The notes: generated by a model not told the origin, from the sequence alone. A stretch of DNA of 64,000 nucleotides from Diphasiastrum complanatum (GCA_029204225.1 CM055102.1:644839-708838), one strand, 5' to 3'. Counted from the first letter of the stretch, positions 34,601-47,762 are shown. Program-made: numbers and translations.

Positions 34601-34837
34601 AGGGAAATATTGCCCCCTCTAGTAGTGGTTTCTGAAAGAAATTCGAAGCTACTTTGGACAATGAGTGTCTGATTCACTGACAATTTGATGCCCAAATAAT
34701 CAGTTTACCAGTTTGTTAACTTGAAGTAGCCGATAGTGGTGTCTAAATTGCTAATGCTTAAACGTCAAATTTTTTTGTTGTCTTTATGTTTTTGTCATGC
34801 ACAATGTGGCTAAATGCCCAATAAATCAATAAACAAT

Positions 34838-35030
34838 TGTTGGAGGATTTGCGGATCCCAAGGCAACCCTAACCCTAGTTAATAAGTGAGGGATTTGGCA
34901 CCCTGCGTGTGTAAGTCCAACCCGATGATCACATAGAGATTTGATAATTAGAAAGTCAATAAAAGGACTTTAGGCCTTTTTGTGGGACTTTTAATGTCGT
35001 AGGCCTAAATGTCAAGTTAGTGAATCAAGT
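34838..35030 (+). repeat. G2 5' LTR, 3' end missing
   Basis: Matches 41,416-41,635 with indels. After 'gtcaagttagtgaat' the copies part. Here the DNA goes straight into gag C-terminal coding sequence, so the LTR end, primer site, leader and gag N-terminus are deleted. Confidence 0.75.
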
Positions 35031-36655
35031 TGGGTCTTGCAGCCAAACATCGTCTTGGGTATCCGGAGAGATTAGCTTTGCCAGCCCCACCGACAAACCG
35101 GCTCCTCCGACTAATTTGATGGAACCAGAACCTTACAGAGGTACCGAGCAATGGAGTTATAGTAATGAAAGTGGACCTTCAGAACAATATGCTATTTATG
35201 TTGTCGCACAACAACAAGCATCTAGAAATTGGACCAGAGCATCGCTTGGATGCTTTGCATGAGGAGAAAATCACAGAGTTGTAGAATGTCCAAACAAAGA
35301 CAAATTTGTACCATTCTGTGGTGACTGTGGATATGGGCATTGCTACAAGGAGTGTCCAGCAAGACCAAAACTGCCCGCGGTCACAGCTCCTGTGAATTTG
35401 ATAACAATTAAGCAAAGACCAGCAGCTCAAACTGAATCAAGTGTACCCTTGATGGTGGTTACCAGAGCATAGAAGCAGAAAGAACCTGTAGTAGATCCAA
35501 TACCTGCTGATTCTATACCATTAACTGATATACCAACAACATCTAGAGTCTATCCAAATCTCCATGCCAAAAGAAGAAGGTACCAAGATATGAGGCAATG
35601 GATTAAACATTTGCAGGAAGAAGAGGAGCTTGAAGCCGCTAAATTAGCAGCTGAAGTTCGTTCTTCACCAGCGCAATCACCAAACAATCCACGTACATAT
35701 ATGAATGCTCAATTGCATCATCATGAAGAACCCTTCAAGGTGACTGAACCGGAAGTGCCGCAAACATAACTCCTCATAAGTATTTGTTCTAGTAAGATCA
35801 ATGTTACGTTGGGAGAGTTCCTAAAGTTGGTGCCAAATGCAAAGGAAGTATTAGCGCAGAAGTTAACTCAAACTGAACAGATATTCATCAAGAACCACTT
35901 TTTTGTGCCGGATTTGAAAAATCTAATGAAGTACTCCATGTCGGAGCAGCCTGGAAAAGTGAGCAGAAAAATATCACCCTGCCGATACAACATAAGCAAT
36001 TTTTAAAGAGGCAGCTGTGATAGATGATGGTTCGGGAGTTAACTTGATTTCTACAAAGCTATGCACAAAGTGGGGCCTTACAAAGATAAAGCCTACAACT
36101 TTTGTCATTAAGCTGGCTGATCAAACAACAGTCCGTCCGCGGGGAATGGTTAAAGATATATCTGTCAGAATTGCTGGAGTACAGTTCGTCATTACTTTCA
36201 TAGTGATGGACTTACCGGAAGCACCAAATGTCTACCGAGTCCTATTGGGACGCCCATGGTTATGAGTTGCACAAGTAATTCATAACTGGGGTACAAGAAA
36301 AATCACTTTTGAAAATCGTGAACCAGCAGTCAAAGTTGATCTTGTAACTTGGACTATCAAACTAGTGGCTCAAAAAGAGGATGATGATTCGTCAACAATG
36401 GATCATACTTGTGATCGACCAGTAAAAAATTGGGAAGTTCATTACGACTCTCAAACCGATACTATCCACTGGAATCAAGCTCTTGCAACGATTGATTGTA
36501 CAATAGGTGGCTATATGTGTCAACAAGATAATCAATTCGATCTGAACGAGATTTTATTATTGGATCGAACTTTGGATACACCAATTACTTTTTCACTAAA
36601 TGTGTTGAACGTGGCTTGGATATCAACGGAGCCCATACCAGATTTGGTGTTGCTT
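35020..36655 (+). pseudogene. G2 gag C-terminus and aspartic protease
   Basis: Gag end with two zinc-knuckle-like repeats near 35,250-35,360 (CFA*GENHRVVEC and CGDCGYGHCYKEC), then a charged linker (KHLQEEEELEAAKLAAE). The protease at 36,017-36,265 has DDGSGVNLI as its active-site turn and closes with LLGRPWL, typical of retropepsins in this lineage. A linker domain (LDTPITFSLNVLNVAWIS) follows and is shared with G1 (MDTLITFGVNMINVAWLS). At least five stops or shifts. Confidence 0.75.
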
Positions 36656-36850
36656 TATGATGTTCATGATTTTTTAGTGACTTCGTGCAGCATGTATCAT
36701 CAGTTCACCACCAGCTACACCCCATAATAGAATGGAGTAGCCGAAAGAAAGAACCAAACATTACTCGATGCAACACGAACAATGCTATCTAATGCTCAGC
36801 TACCCAAGAAACTTTGGACTGAAGCTGTTTCTACTATCAGATTCGATATC
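36656..36850 (+). pseudogene. Ty1/copia integrase scrap inside G2
   Basis: HQFTTSYTP**NGVAERKNQ and LLDATRTMLSNAQLPKKLW are the copia integrase block around the catalytic glutamate (E in VAERKN). Two stops replace the usual QQ. It starts in frame with the gypsy linker and ends near 36,850. An abrupt gypsy-copia junction such as this suggests repair or insertion followed by deletion. Confidence 0.75.
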
Positions 36851-38755
36851 AACTCGTAATAAGCATTGCATTTAAAACATTCTAGTGGAAGTTCATACAA
36901 TAGAGAATTGAATCTTGCTAGCATTCCATGTAATTACCATGTGTCACATACCCGAGATATCTAAGGTACAGAATTTGAGATTCATGAGCTTGACATATTA
37001 AGTGATTCACACCATACATGAAAAAATAAAAACTACCCATCCACTCATTGAGGAGACAAAGTAAGCCATAAAGCAATAATATGTTATACTTCAGTATAGT
37101 TAGTTCCAGAATTGCGCTGAGTGGGGAATGAGGGGCTCAGGCACTTCTTCCATTGACATCTCGCTGGTCCGCTCTGGACCCTTGTTGAGGAATCTTGTAC
37201 CTCCAACCCAAGCGAGCTCCTGGATGATCTGACTCGTGGGAGGTGCGATGAGAGGGAACGCGGCTGGGTAGCCCAATAGTCTGCTCGTTTCCCAGAGAGG
37301 AGATGAGGTGTAGATTAATAACTCTCTAGCAGAGGCGTGGAGATCGCTAAGGCAGAAATGCCACAGATGCTCGCTGGTCAGCTAATCTGGAAAGAAAGAT
37401 ATGTTGGGCCCCGATTCTTGCTTACTACTGCTACTCGCTCAACTGCTTTCTGGTTCTGTTCTGCAGGTAGCGTGATCCCAGATTTCACCTCTTCTTCTGC
37501 TTCTTGCTGTTTTCATTTGGCAGAGCTACGGCTACTGATCCTTCTCTGGCTTCTACACTGATTTCGTGCTCTCAGCTCAGCTCGCTGCCTCTCCATTAAT
37601 TTGTGAAAAAGAAAATTTTCTTGCAATGCATGCTTGATATGAGCCTGAAGAGTTTTGACCTCCGACCACTATTGATTTGGGTCAGCATATGGTCTCTTAA
37701 ATACACAGACCTTTTCTTCTGGTGTCTTTGTGCGCAGCTCAGATGGAGGAGCAGATGGATTGTGGCGTGGAGGCCGTGTCTCCGTAAACATTTGCTTGCT
37801 AGTCAATGGAGATTCATTCTCTTCTATTTCTTTTTGCAGGCACGTCCAGTTCTAAAAAAAAACTCTCTTTTTGCAGGCACGTCCAGTTCTTTTCTTATAG
37901 AGCTGAAGTATTTGTCTTTTCCTCACATTGCCATTCACCCACTTTTCCAATCTTTCACAACAACCTTTCAAGGACATAAAATGTGAGTTATCTTTTTGAT
38001 CCCATGTGCTTAATTGAAAAGCCCATGCCTATTTGCTTTTAGGCCCATGGTAGCTAGATAAAGGCCCTCTTAAAGTGCCAATAACCTTGAGTTTCCCACT
38101 ATGAACCCTTCTCCCTTGGGCTAGCATTAAAGGAAGGTTAGGCTTCTTTCTCCATGTGCCCATTAGAAGTTCATTTTACAAAGTCACATGTCTATTGCTT
38201 TTTGGCATATGAGCTTTTTGCTAAACTAATTCCACAATTAAAAGCCCTCTTTGTTTTTGCATTGAAAGTGCCTTGGCTCTCTTAGCATGGGGCTAATGGA
38301 GTTAGCCTTATAGGTGTCACATGGCTAATCCTTCTAGCCCTTGGTCATGGTTTCTTTGGCCATCAATTAGGTTCTTCTTTCCATTTGACCTTTTCTTTGC
38401 TTTTGCATTTCGTGGATCTTCTAACCTTAGCCTTTCTCGATTTTTGATTTGTAATTCCGCATTTTTGGTGACTGAGCCCCCTCTCCCCACTGAGCAGCAA
38501 CCTGAAAACACAGTACTTTGGTTTTTATATTAGTATCAAAAATCACAGTACATTGCAATATTTTGGCACAGTGGCCAGAACTGTATTATAGGCCGATTTT
38601 TTTAAAGGCCGTCAAAAAATTTTAAAGGCCAATTCTAAGGCCGTAATTTCTCTAGCCACATTACGGGCGAGCTGGGACCCCCTATCTATTGGCGATTTTC
38701 AGCCATTTTTACATTGAAATTTTGCGGCTTTTACATGCCGATTTCTATACTATAG
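36851..38755. other. Unassigned part of G2 interval
   Basis: No gene is recognised. A 23-base direct repeat, tttttgcaggcacgtccagt plus tct, occurs at 37,831 and 37,868. Short open frames on both strands lack motifs. It may hold further inserted or rearranged DNA. Confidence 0.4.
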
Positions 38756-39420
38756 CAAAATTAAGTTCCAAAACACCAAAAATTCGGCTGACACTCTTCT
38801 ATTGCATATAGATCTGACTCATATCTACTTATAGCCCGACGAAGGTTAATTCTAAAATAGAAGACTAGTTTCTGGAAGCTTTTTATTGAAAGTTTCACAT
38901 CTTTTTGCAAAAATATCAGGTCTTTGAGAGGAACTTTCATTTGAACCTTCGCCAATGTCATCAGTGAGTCCACATACTAGTTTTGGTAATTAGTGAGTTA
39001 GGCGAAAGTTAAGTCAAGGTTATCTGTGATTCTGATCAATTTTTGTCAAAAAACTTCAATTTTTTGCAAAAATACCAGTATTTCTCTTCAACCTTCGCCA
39101 ATCTCTGTGAGATTTTTAAATATAGTAATCCATCACTTTTGAGTTCGACGAAGATTAGTTCTATCTGATTTGTTCAAAAAATCCAATTTAACCCTCGCCA
39201 AGCTTCAAACATTTCTTGATTCGCCAAAAGAACCTTTGCTAGTTCTACCATACTATATTTTTGTCAGATGTATATCCAGTCAGTCGGGGCAAAGGTTAGT
39301 TTTTCCAGATTTGTCAAAATTAGTTATTGAAGTGATTTTTATATCCAAAATAGTAGCGGAAAACCCTCACCGAGTTAACCTTCACCTAGGGAACCTTTGC
39401 TAGTACTAAAACACCGAAAG
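38756..39420 (+). repeat. Array of short direct and inverted CGAAGGTTA-type repeats in G2
   Basis: About ten diverged copies of a motif near AACCTTCGCCA or its complement are scattered through the segment (for example at 38,833, 38,945, 39,001, 39,094, 39,148, 39,187, 39,290, 39,380). G1 has a similar array in its leader (CTGCGAAGGTTA), so this is probably displaced leader DNA. Confidence 0.6.
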
Positions 39421-39522
39421 CAATCATTTTGAAGGAAGAGAAGCCTACAAAACCGATGACCAAAAAGAAAGCTAAGCAGGACTATAATACAGTTCTGAAA
39501 TGGAAAAACCCATCAAATGAGA

Positions 39523-39955
39523 GTTACATCAATTGATCCAAAGATCAACGAGCATGCTGTTGTGCCACCTTTATTGGACAAATGTAAATGAAAGATTGAT
39601 ATTGATCTTGATTCTTTATCTGAGGGGTAATGGACAAGCATAATCTTCAAACAAAATTCTACGAAGTATCATGACTAAAACAGCTGAGGCAAGCCTATCG
39701 GATTGAGACAGTTACATCAATTGATCCAAAGATCAACGAGCATGTTGTTGTGCCACCTTTATTGGACAAATGTAAATGAAAGATTGATATTGATCTTGAT
39801 TCTTTATCTGAGGGGTAATGGACAAGCATAATCTTCAAACAAAATTCTATGAAGTATCATGACTAAAACAGTTGAGGCAAGCCTATTAGATTGGGAACAC
39901 AAGTTACATGTTGCATTATGGGCATTCCGAATAGCTTATAAAGTTAGTTGCTCTA
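39523..39955 (+). repeat. 188-bp tandem duplication carrying an integrase remnant
   Basis: The copy at 39,523-39,710 is followed directly by 39,711-39,895. They differ at only a handful of positions (about 97 percent alike). Each ends with integrase code. The second copy reads on through VEASLLDWEHKLHVALWAF to 39,955, matching G1 integrase VEASRYDWEHKLHAALWAF. The catalytic glutamate of GNGQAE is a stop (TAA) in both copies, so that stop predates the duplication. Confidence 0.85.
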
Positions 39956-39959
39956 GCTG

Positions 39960-41300
39960 AATCGAAAACTCCAAGTGGCAAAGCAATATGAGACCAAGTT
40001 GACGGATGAATTAAAAGGAGTTCAACAACACGATGAAGCCCTACATGATTATGTTGGCAAGCTACAAGATGCTCTACTAAAGGCCCAAGATCAAGTTGAC
40101 GAAGCTGTAGCAGAGGCCAAGAAGCAGATTCCTTTGCTCCAGGGAAAACTCGACATGGCTTAGTTGGAGAAGGAACGTATTTTGAATGAGTTGGATATCA
40201 TGGCTACAGAAAGAGATAATCTGTTTCACACACTAGTAGCAAACATGCCGATATCTCAAAATGAGATCAACTATATGGTCCACAAGGTAAACAATTATAA
40301 ATCAACCTTGGAAGAATTTTAGAAGAAATTTGATGATTACAAGAAGTTGGCCAAACAATAATTAACATCAAAAGATATGAATAGTCAGTCTCTACAGCAC
40401 TTCAAGAAACACCACAAATTGAAGTACCTATCATGCAAACCTTCTCGCCACGACAGGTTAACACAAATTAAGGGCAAGGGGCTGAAGGTGCAGATTTGAT
40501 GGATGTGGACCAAGGGCAGCTGAAGACGTTCAAGAAATATTATCAACAGATGCAGGGCCATCAACACGCAACATATCGGCCAAGAGAGCATTTCAAAGAC
40601 CGGTCATTGTCGAGGAGGGGATCCAAGAATTTCTTTTTCAATATCCGCATGAATCCTCCCTCCCGAGGTGGGGTGGGTCATAAAATTCAAAACTTCAGAA
40701 TTTGAGAAAGGCAAGGAATTGGATAAGTTTAGCCTTGGGTGAACAACCAGCGTGGCGCAGAATTGTATTTGAAAAGACGCCAAAATCAATCAAGAGCAAC
40801 GTGGCAAGCCCAAGACAATTGTGGTTCAATCAATTCTTTGTGCCAATGCCAAGACATAATAAATGGGCTGAGTGTGGAGTTCCACTAGACAAAATCAGCA
40901 TCAATACACTGAATTGGCCAATTATTTACCATCCATTCACCTGGACAATAACAATTGATTTTCAGAGGGCATTGCAAGCTTATGTGTAGGAGTACTAGTC
41001 CTCGCCAAATCTGACGAGTAGGCAATTAGCCTTGTTTGCAAAAGACTTGGCATGTCTCGTTGTTGATGGGATGATTGTTTGTCGACATTGACATTCGATT
41101 CAAATAAGCCAATGGCATCCGATTAGGTGCAAGATCAGCTTCCAATGGCTTGATTGTACTATCATGTTGTACTACCGTGCGATGCTAGGAGGATCGTGAG
41201 AGAGAAAATTCATTACTTGGACAATGTCAAATTGGTTGTTTGGTGCACACAAGTGTCTTTTGTCACGTGATAGAGATTTCAACGAGCCTCGCCTAGAATT
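39960..41300 (+). pseudogene. G2 extra ORF downstream of integrase, homologous to G1
   Basis: First a coiled-coil stretch (VQQHDEALHDYVGKLQDALL, 39,975-40,163), then a shifted frame with DAGPSTRNISAKRAF and EEGIQEFLFQYPHESS. After another shift comes SPRQLWFNQFFVPMPRHNKW, then AECGVPLDKIS, and later PMASD*VQDQLPMA and YYHVVL. Each of these blocks after the coiled coil has a counterpart, in the same order, in the extra ORF of G1. Sense orientation, between integrase and 3' LTR. No transmembrane segment was seen, so it does not look like an envelope protein. Function unknown. Confidence 0.6.
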
Positions 41301-41415
41301 CATGGAAAAGGTCCAACACCATCTAATAAAAGTCTGGCGTGAGACTAATCAAAGCCCAAAATGAATAAATCTTGCGAGGTGTCATGGGACCGCCACCAAT
41401 TTTGGTGAGGGATAT

Positions 41416-41640
41416 TGTTGGAGTATTTGCGGATATCGAGGCAACCCAAATTATATTATTCATTTATTAGCAATTAATAAGTGAGAGGGATTTGGCACCA
41501 TGCGTGTGTAAGTCCAACCAGATGATCACATTGTTATTGGATTAATTAAAAGTTAATAAAAGGACTTTAGGCCAAAATGCGAGAATGAAATGTCGTAGGG
41601 CCTAATAGTCAAGTTAGTGAATAAAAGAGGATTCCCCCTG
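41416..41640 (+). repeat. G2 3' LTR
   Basis: Begins TGTTGGAGTATTTGCGG after a purine run. Similarity to the 5' copy ends near 41,630 only because the 5' copy is deleted there. The true right end is unclear, because the DNA runs into the (GA)n tract of the G1 LTR. Confidence 0.7.
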
Positions 41641-41703
41641 ATTTTTAAATTCGAATAATGAGGGAGGTAGAAATTGGCCAATAAGAATTGAGTCCAAGAG
41701 ACC

Positions 41704-42419
<716 letters not shown>

Positions 42420-42537
42420 ATAGGACCCAAGGCCTGAAGTAGTGCCGGTTCCTCGACACTATGGTGGCTTAGTAGAGGCTGCATTTGGCGCGTCATTGCT
42501 GGATCATATATCCTGTAACCTCTTCCATAAATTTCAG

Positions 42538-43474
42538 TCACTTCATGCCCTTCTTGTCCTTGGAAGTGTGGAAGGACTTATGAACGTCCATTAACCAAAA
42601 TTGATTGATCCAGGATTGCAAGCATGTAGGCCATGGATCAACGATTAAAGTCGCTCTATAATACACTCGGGCCACTGGAAATTGATCCTCAGCTTTCTCC
42701 GATGCCATGGCCGTATTTGGATCAAAGCAGATTGATGGGAGAAAGTCATCCCATTTGGTGGCGACGCCCATCGGATATTCTAAGTCCCAAGCATATTGTG
42801 TGGCCACGCGGACTGTGGGATCTAGACAATTCACATAATCTTTAGAAAATTGAACGAGAGCCCACCTGGCGTCTACATCCGTCTTCCACCCGTACTCTGA
42901 ATGAATTCTTGGCCAATTTCGATCGTTATCTTGTCCATAGGGGTGTCGCACTCCGCCCATTTCGATCTGCGTGGATAAGGGAGGTAGTGGGCATTCACCC
43001 GTAGTTGTCTTGGACTTGTGACATACGCCCTGATGGCCGTAGGGTCTCTTTCGGACAGCCTTTGGTGCCATTCTGGTTGAGGGACCAATGTTGGGAGGTA
43101 GGCCAGCTCGTTTTCCTTGACCTCTTTGATCATCACAGGTTACTGCCAGCCGCTACGTGAGCTTTCGTATGGATACTGGACCAGGTAGGCATTGATCTCG
43201 TCCTCTACCGATTTTGGCTTTCAGAATGCGCGGCTGGCAGAGATTGATCTCAAGCCTTGAGATGAAGATGCTGATGCTTTTGGCTCAAATTTGCTGCTTG
43301 CGTGGTATTTGGGCCTGTGTTCTGCCCTTGGGCTTGGCTTTGACCTGGCTCTTGGTCTTGTGTATTTGACCTCGTTGCTGCTTGTCCTTGGTCTTGGCTC
43401 TGACTAGCTCGTGCAGTATCATACGTTGGTGGCGTTGGAATCACCACTGGGTTCAGTTGAGGTTTCTTTGCCAT
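42538..43474 (-). pseudogene. G1 extra ORF downstream of integrase
   Basis: Probably starts at ATG 43,474 (MAKKPQLNPVVIPTPP) with a glutamine-rich head of about 75 residues. In shifted frames it continues VEDEINAYLVQYPYESS, then SPRQLRVNAHYLPYPRRSKW and AECDTPMDKITIEI. A final open frame follows (DARWALVQFSKDYVNCLD, AMASEKAEDQFPVARVYYRA) to a stop at 42,538. These match, in order, the extra ORF of G2. Same strand as pol, between integrase and LTR. Three frame changes. I know of extra ORFs in Tat-lineage elements, but I do not recognise this one. Confidence 0.6.
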
Positions 43475-43549
43475 GAGATTTTGGCACGCTTTGAGTGGAG
43501 GTAGTAGCAATGAAAGGGAGATAGACGTTAGCGTGTGGAATGACACTAG

Positions 43550-43704
43550 AAAGGAGACTAGAACGTTGGAAATCCTGAAGCTTCTGTTCGAGGAGGGTAC
43601 AAGCAAGGTACATAAAATGGGCCCGGAAAGGAGACTAGAATGTTGAAAATCCTAAAGCTTCTATTCGAGGAGGGTACAAGTAACGTTACATAAAATGGGC
43701 TCGG
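43550..43704. repeat. 77-bp tandem duplication in G1
   Basis: Two copies of aaaggagactagaa.gtt..aaatcct.aagcttct.ttcgaggagggtacaag (43,550 and 43,627), about 90 percent alike, just upstream of the extra ORF start. Confidence 0.85.
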
Positions 43705-44513
43705 CGGCTATTTGGTCGCGCGAGTTGGATTTGATGGCTTGCCTTAGTTCGATGAGGACAAAGGTGGACCATTCATAGAGTACTACAGAGGGTTTAGGGA
43801 ATTCCTTATAGGATTCCACGATTTGGCTCAGGGGGTTAGATTGTATGCGATCCTTCGCAAAAAATCATGGAAAAAGTGCTATTTTTTAGTGATTTTTGGT
43901 GATATCTTGAGATTCCCTGATCCATAACTCTTGCATTCAAGTCAAATCTGACTATGGAGAGCCCTACGAGAGTTCTTATGAAGATTTGGTTAGTGATCCA
44001 TCAGTTTTTTCCACCTCTATTTTTGATACTTTTTCTCAAGATCTGTGCCTCAAATCTACATTTTTTGAGGATAAGTAGTTTCTGATGATGATCTGCTACC
44101 TTTTCGATCCCATCTGGATCTAGCTCCTACTAGGATCATGTTGGATCTTGTCTGATCTGCCCAGATTTTGTTCGATCTTGTTGAATCTTGATGGATTTGG
44201 CTCCATCTGACTAGATCTGCTTAGATGTGATTTATTTTGATTAGATCTGGTTGTGATGACTTTCGATAGGGCTTGATCTGATTCATGTATGCATAGATGA
44301 TCATCACCTAGCTAGATCTGTGGTAGTGGCCAGTACTTGTGGAGTCGGCTATCGTTGATGGGTCTATCAACAGGCGTCCCATCAAGTTGTTTAAGGTTCG
44401 CGGCTCCATGGCTTAGGATTTCCTTGACACGATACGGGCCTTCGCCTATGAACTTCAATTTTTCCTTGATCGCCTTGGTTTTATACATGAGGACTAGGTC
44501 TCTAGATCGAAGA
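43705..44513. other. G1 spacer between integrase and extra ORF, GATCT-rich
   Basis: No clear gene. From 44,095 to 44,260 there are about ten near-copies of a 12-16 base unit around GGATCT/TGATCTG. The rest may hold the decayed integrase C-terminus (CDS-like remains on the minus strand at 44,340-44,510). Confidence 0.4.
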
Positions 44514-45399
44514 TCATTCTTGTGTAAACGGCGATTGTGCCATGCCTTTCTCGGTCGTTAGTACATGTACTGCCAAGATGCGTGTCTCGCAAAGTTTATG
44601 TAAGACTTTATGGCATAGTTGTAGAGATTTGGATTCATCAAGGCGCTGTGTCACGACAACCCTTAATGACGACACCAAAAATTCCACTAAAATTACTGCA
44701 TCCTGACCATGAACCAATTGAAAGGGTGTTTGATCAGTGTTTCCCTTGTATGTTGTTCTGAATGCCCACAGCGCAGCATGTAACTTGTGCTCCCAATCGT
44801 ATCTACTAGCTTCAACTGTTTTCATGATAACGCTACATAGGATCTTGTTGCATGATTCTGCCTGCCCATTACCACGAGGATAATAAGGTGTGCTAAATCG
44901 ATGGATCATGAAGAATTCTTCCAACATGACTCTTATGGTCTCATTGACGAAATGGCTTCCACGATCGCTGACTATCTCCACCGGGCATCCGAAGCGCACA
45001 ATGATATTTTCGTACAGGAACTTGGTGGTTGTTGGAGTGTTAGCTATTCGCACTGCCTTGGCTTCTACTCATTTGGTGAGATAATCCGTAGTCACGATAA
45101 TATATCGGGCTTGTGAACTTCTTGCAACGGGATGATTGGACCGATATAGTCCAATCCTCACTTTCCGAATGGTGCTTGAGGTAGGACTGGATGTATAAGA
45201 TCATACTTCAATCTGGTCTTCTAGCTCTCTGGCACACATCACATTTTTTCAAATACTCATCCGTGTCCTTATGGATCGTTGGCCACCAGCATCCTGATTG
45301 CAGGATCTTGTGAACTGTAGTGTCAGATGCGAAATGACCACCGCCCATGCCTTCATGCGAAATTGAAATAATCTGGGTGGCCTCATTGTAAGAATACAT
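44514..45399 (-). pseudogene. G1 integrase
   Basis: The upstream piece (45,399-45,208) is the zinc-binding head: HEGMGGGHF supplies the histidines and CDVCQRARRP the cysteines. The second (45,053-44,514) is the core: D in IVSDRGSHF and E in GNGQAESCNKIL, then WEHKLHAALWAFRTTYKGNT. The first catalytic D falls in the broken stretch between the pieces. The tail runs into a chromodomain-free C-terminus, in keeping with the Tat/Athila side of the gypsy family. Confidence 0.85.
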
Positions 45400-45445
45400 C
45401 TTCGAAGGATACTATCTAATTCCCTTCGATATAATTGGTCGACAA

Positions 45446-45841
45446 TCAATTGATAGGGTCTAGCTTTAGAATTAACTTCCGCTGTTTCGCCTTGGGTAAG
45501 GATTTGTCCAGTTGGCCCCGCATTAAATATTCAACTATGTCTGCGGCCCATTTAGCTACAGTGTCAATGTAAAACAAGACAACATCTGGTAGCTCATCAT
45601 CAGGTAGGGCTTGTTGTCTCCTTCCCCTTGATTCGTGACACATGATCTTCCATATAGTGCTGCTTTCCCTTGCGCACGATGATCCGAAAATCAAACTCCA
45701 ACAACAAAAGTAACCAACGAGTGATTCTTCTTGTGTTGCAAATTTTATTAACAAGATAAATCAAGGGTTGATGGTCCGTATCAAAAACAAAATGGATGGC
45801 CATCAAATAATGTCAAAATTTCTTAACCCCATGAATCATAG
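45446..45841 (-). pseudogene. G1 RNase H
   Basis: AIHFVFDTDHQPLIYLVNK followed by RITRWLLLLLEFDFRIIVRK and KGKQHYMEDHVSR are the gypsy RNase H core and its C-terminal end (the usual 'K.N..AD.LSR'). Two overlapping frames show a shift near 45,650. Confidence 0.8.
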
Positions 45842-46147
45842 TCAGTGCCTCCCGCTCTGTGGTCGAATAGTTTATCTCTGAAGTACTGAGCTGTCGGCTA
45901 GCAAATCGGATTGGGAAATCCTTCTTGCATTCTCTTGGCTGGGTTTACACTGCTCCCACTGCATACTTTGATGCGTCCGTACATGAAACTCTATGGACCA
46001 ATTGGGTGATCTTAATATTGGCACTGATACTAATGCATTTTTAAGCTTCTGGAAAGCCTGCAGGGCCTCCTCTGTCCAATGTGGTTCCGTTGTGAGCTTG
46101 TAGATTGGTCGTGCTAACTCCGCAAAATCTAGAATGAAAATCCGGTA

Positions 46148-46755
46148 TTAGTTGGCGTGACCCATAAACACGTAGACTCTGCGAATCATCCCTGGAGATG
46201 GCAGATCAACAATGATCCTGATCTTTGATAAATCAATGGCGATTCCGTGTCTTGATACAATATGGCCTAGTATGAGGCCACGTGTCACCCAAAATTGACA
46301 CTTTTCTGAGTTCAAGAAAATTTGATATTCACGGCATTTCTTTAGCACCTTTTCCAAGTTGGACAAGTGCTCAGAGCTAGGCCCGTGCACGCACAGATCA
46401 TCGAGGAAGATTTCCAAAAAATTTGTAAATACTCTTTGAATGCCATCTTCATAACTCGTTGAAAGGTATTTGCGGTATTACAAAGTCCAAATGACATCAC
46501 CTTGTAGGCATAGGTTCCCCATTCAATGGCGAATGTTGTCTTGTGATGATCGTCCGGTGCTATTTTCACCTGATTGTAGCCGCTAAAACCGTCCAGAAAA
46601 CTGTAGGCTTTTGCTCCTGCTACTCTGTCCAGAACACTTTCCATAAATGGTAAGAAAAAATAATCTTTCTTTGTAGCTGCATTTAACGCTTTCAGGTTCA
46701 CATAGATTCGCATTTTTTCGTTCTTCTTGGTACTATGACTATAGCTGATACCCAT
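46148..46755 (-). pseudogene. G1 reverse transcriptase
   Basis: The fingers and palm are clear: MRIYVNLKALNAATKKDYF, then AKAYSFLDGFSGYNQVKIAP, then EWGTYAYKVMSFGLCNTANTFQRV. After a shift near 46,380 the catalytic motif reads FLDDLCVHG, then LNSEKCQFWV and GLILGHIVSRHGIAID. The FLDD form and the WGTYAY box are typical of Tat/Athila-like RT. It is the most recognisable part of G1. Confidence 0.9.
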
Positions 46756-47052
46756 TCTGTGTGCTTGATTTCATAAATGAAATCAGCATCAAGTAACTTC
46801 TGCAACTCCTACTTGATCAATTCCGTGTAGTTAGGATTGCAGTGATAGTAGCAGCTCACCTTGGGGACTGCTCCATCCGCCAAGGGTATGGTATGCTGAA
46901 CTACGGTTGGTGGTCTACCCTTCAGATCTTTGTAATTCCATGCGAAGCAATCCTTGTATTCCACCAATAATGAGCGTGCCTTCTGGATTGGGTGGGTGTC
47001 GACTATTCTCCCACATGTACAATCTTCTCTTCTTCAACTGGCTCATCTAGAT

Positions 47053-47762
47053 TCATAGGTTGTGTCGCGCAGGTCCTTCAAAGACTTGTTCCCCTAGTTC
47101 CTGATTTTGATCAGGTTCTCTTTGTGCTTGCAGCATCATGATTACCACATCGTCCAAGGTATAATTCTTGAAAGTTTCTGGCATCTCGTGAACTGGCGTG
47201 CGGGATTCCTCCTTCAGCATGTTGATCTCAGTCCGACTTGTAATCCTCACACTTTCAGCTGTTTGTAATGTCGACGTTGTATCTAGTTCCAGCCGGATTG
47301 ACTTTAAGGAGTCCAACACTTTCTTTTTTTCTTTTTTATTCACGTAGTTGGATTCATCCTTGTTGTCTATCTTGAAAATTGGGTTGATATTCGCTTCATT
47401 ATTACGAATATCAATATCCACCGTGGCTATTGCTTCTTCCAGCATATCACTCCATCGGATCACCTGACTGTAGCATCGTTTCACCTGGTTCTTTTTAGTC
47501 ATTGGTGCCTTTTTGGCGGATCTATCTTGGAAATTATCGCCATGGGCGATCTCTGAGGTGGCTGAGCTGGTACTTTTCTCATTCCATAGCGATCTGAGTT
47601 GATATGTTGCAGGACCTGCTCATCAGTCAGCTCAGTCTCCTTGTTGTAGGTAAAAGCATGTTGCCATGGGACTAAATCATCGTCCACAGGGTCTTCAATA
47701 GTTTCTGCAGACAGCCATGCTACATTGATCATATTCACCCCGAAGGTAATTAGTGTGTCCAT
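47053..47762 (-). pseudogene. G1 linker region between gag and RT
   Basis: MDTLITFGVNMINVAWLSAE is shared with G2, where it lies just after the protease. A 149-codon frame follows (KRCYSQVIRWSDMLEEAIAT, later LDDVVIMMLQAQREPDQNQE) without a recognised domain. It may be a post-protease spacer. The protease itself was not found upstream. Confidence 0.6.

Larger units (their letters stand above)
34838..41640 (+). mobile_element. Gypsy element G2, Tat/Athila-like, degenerate
   Basis: Two LTR copies in direct orientation, both beginning TGTTGGAG.ATTTGCGGAT and sharing ggatttggcacc..gcgtgtgtaagtccaac and aaaaggactttaggcc, enclose the region. Inside on the plus strand are a gag C-terminus, protease, an integrase remnant and an extra 3' ORF. 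RT and RNase H are gone, and a copia scrap sits where they should be. A purine run (ggtgaggga) lies just before the 3' LTR. Its products are related to those of G1. Confidence 0.7.

Noticed and set aside
36851-38755. Captured host gene inside G2
   Set aside because: Some stretches are GC-richer than the surroundings, but no frame, splice site or known domain was found.
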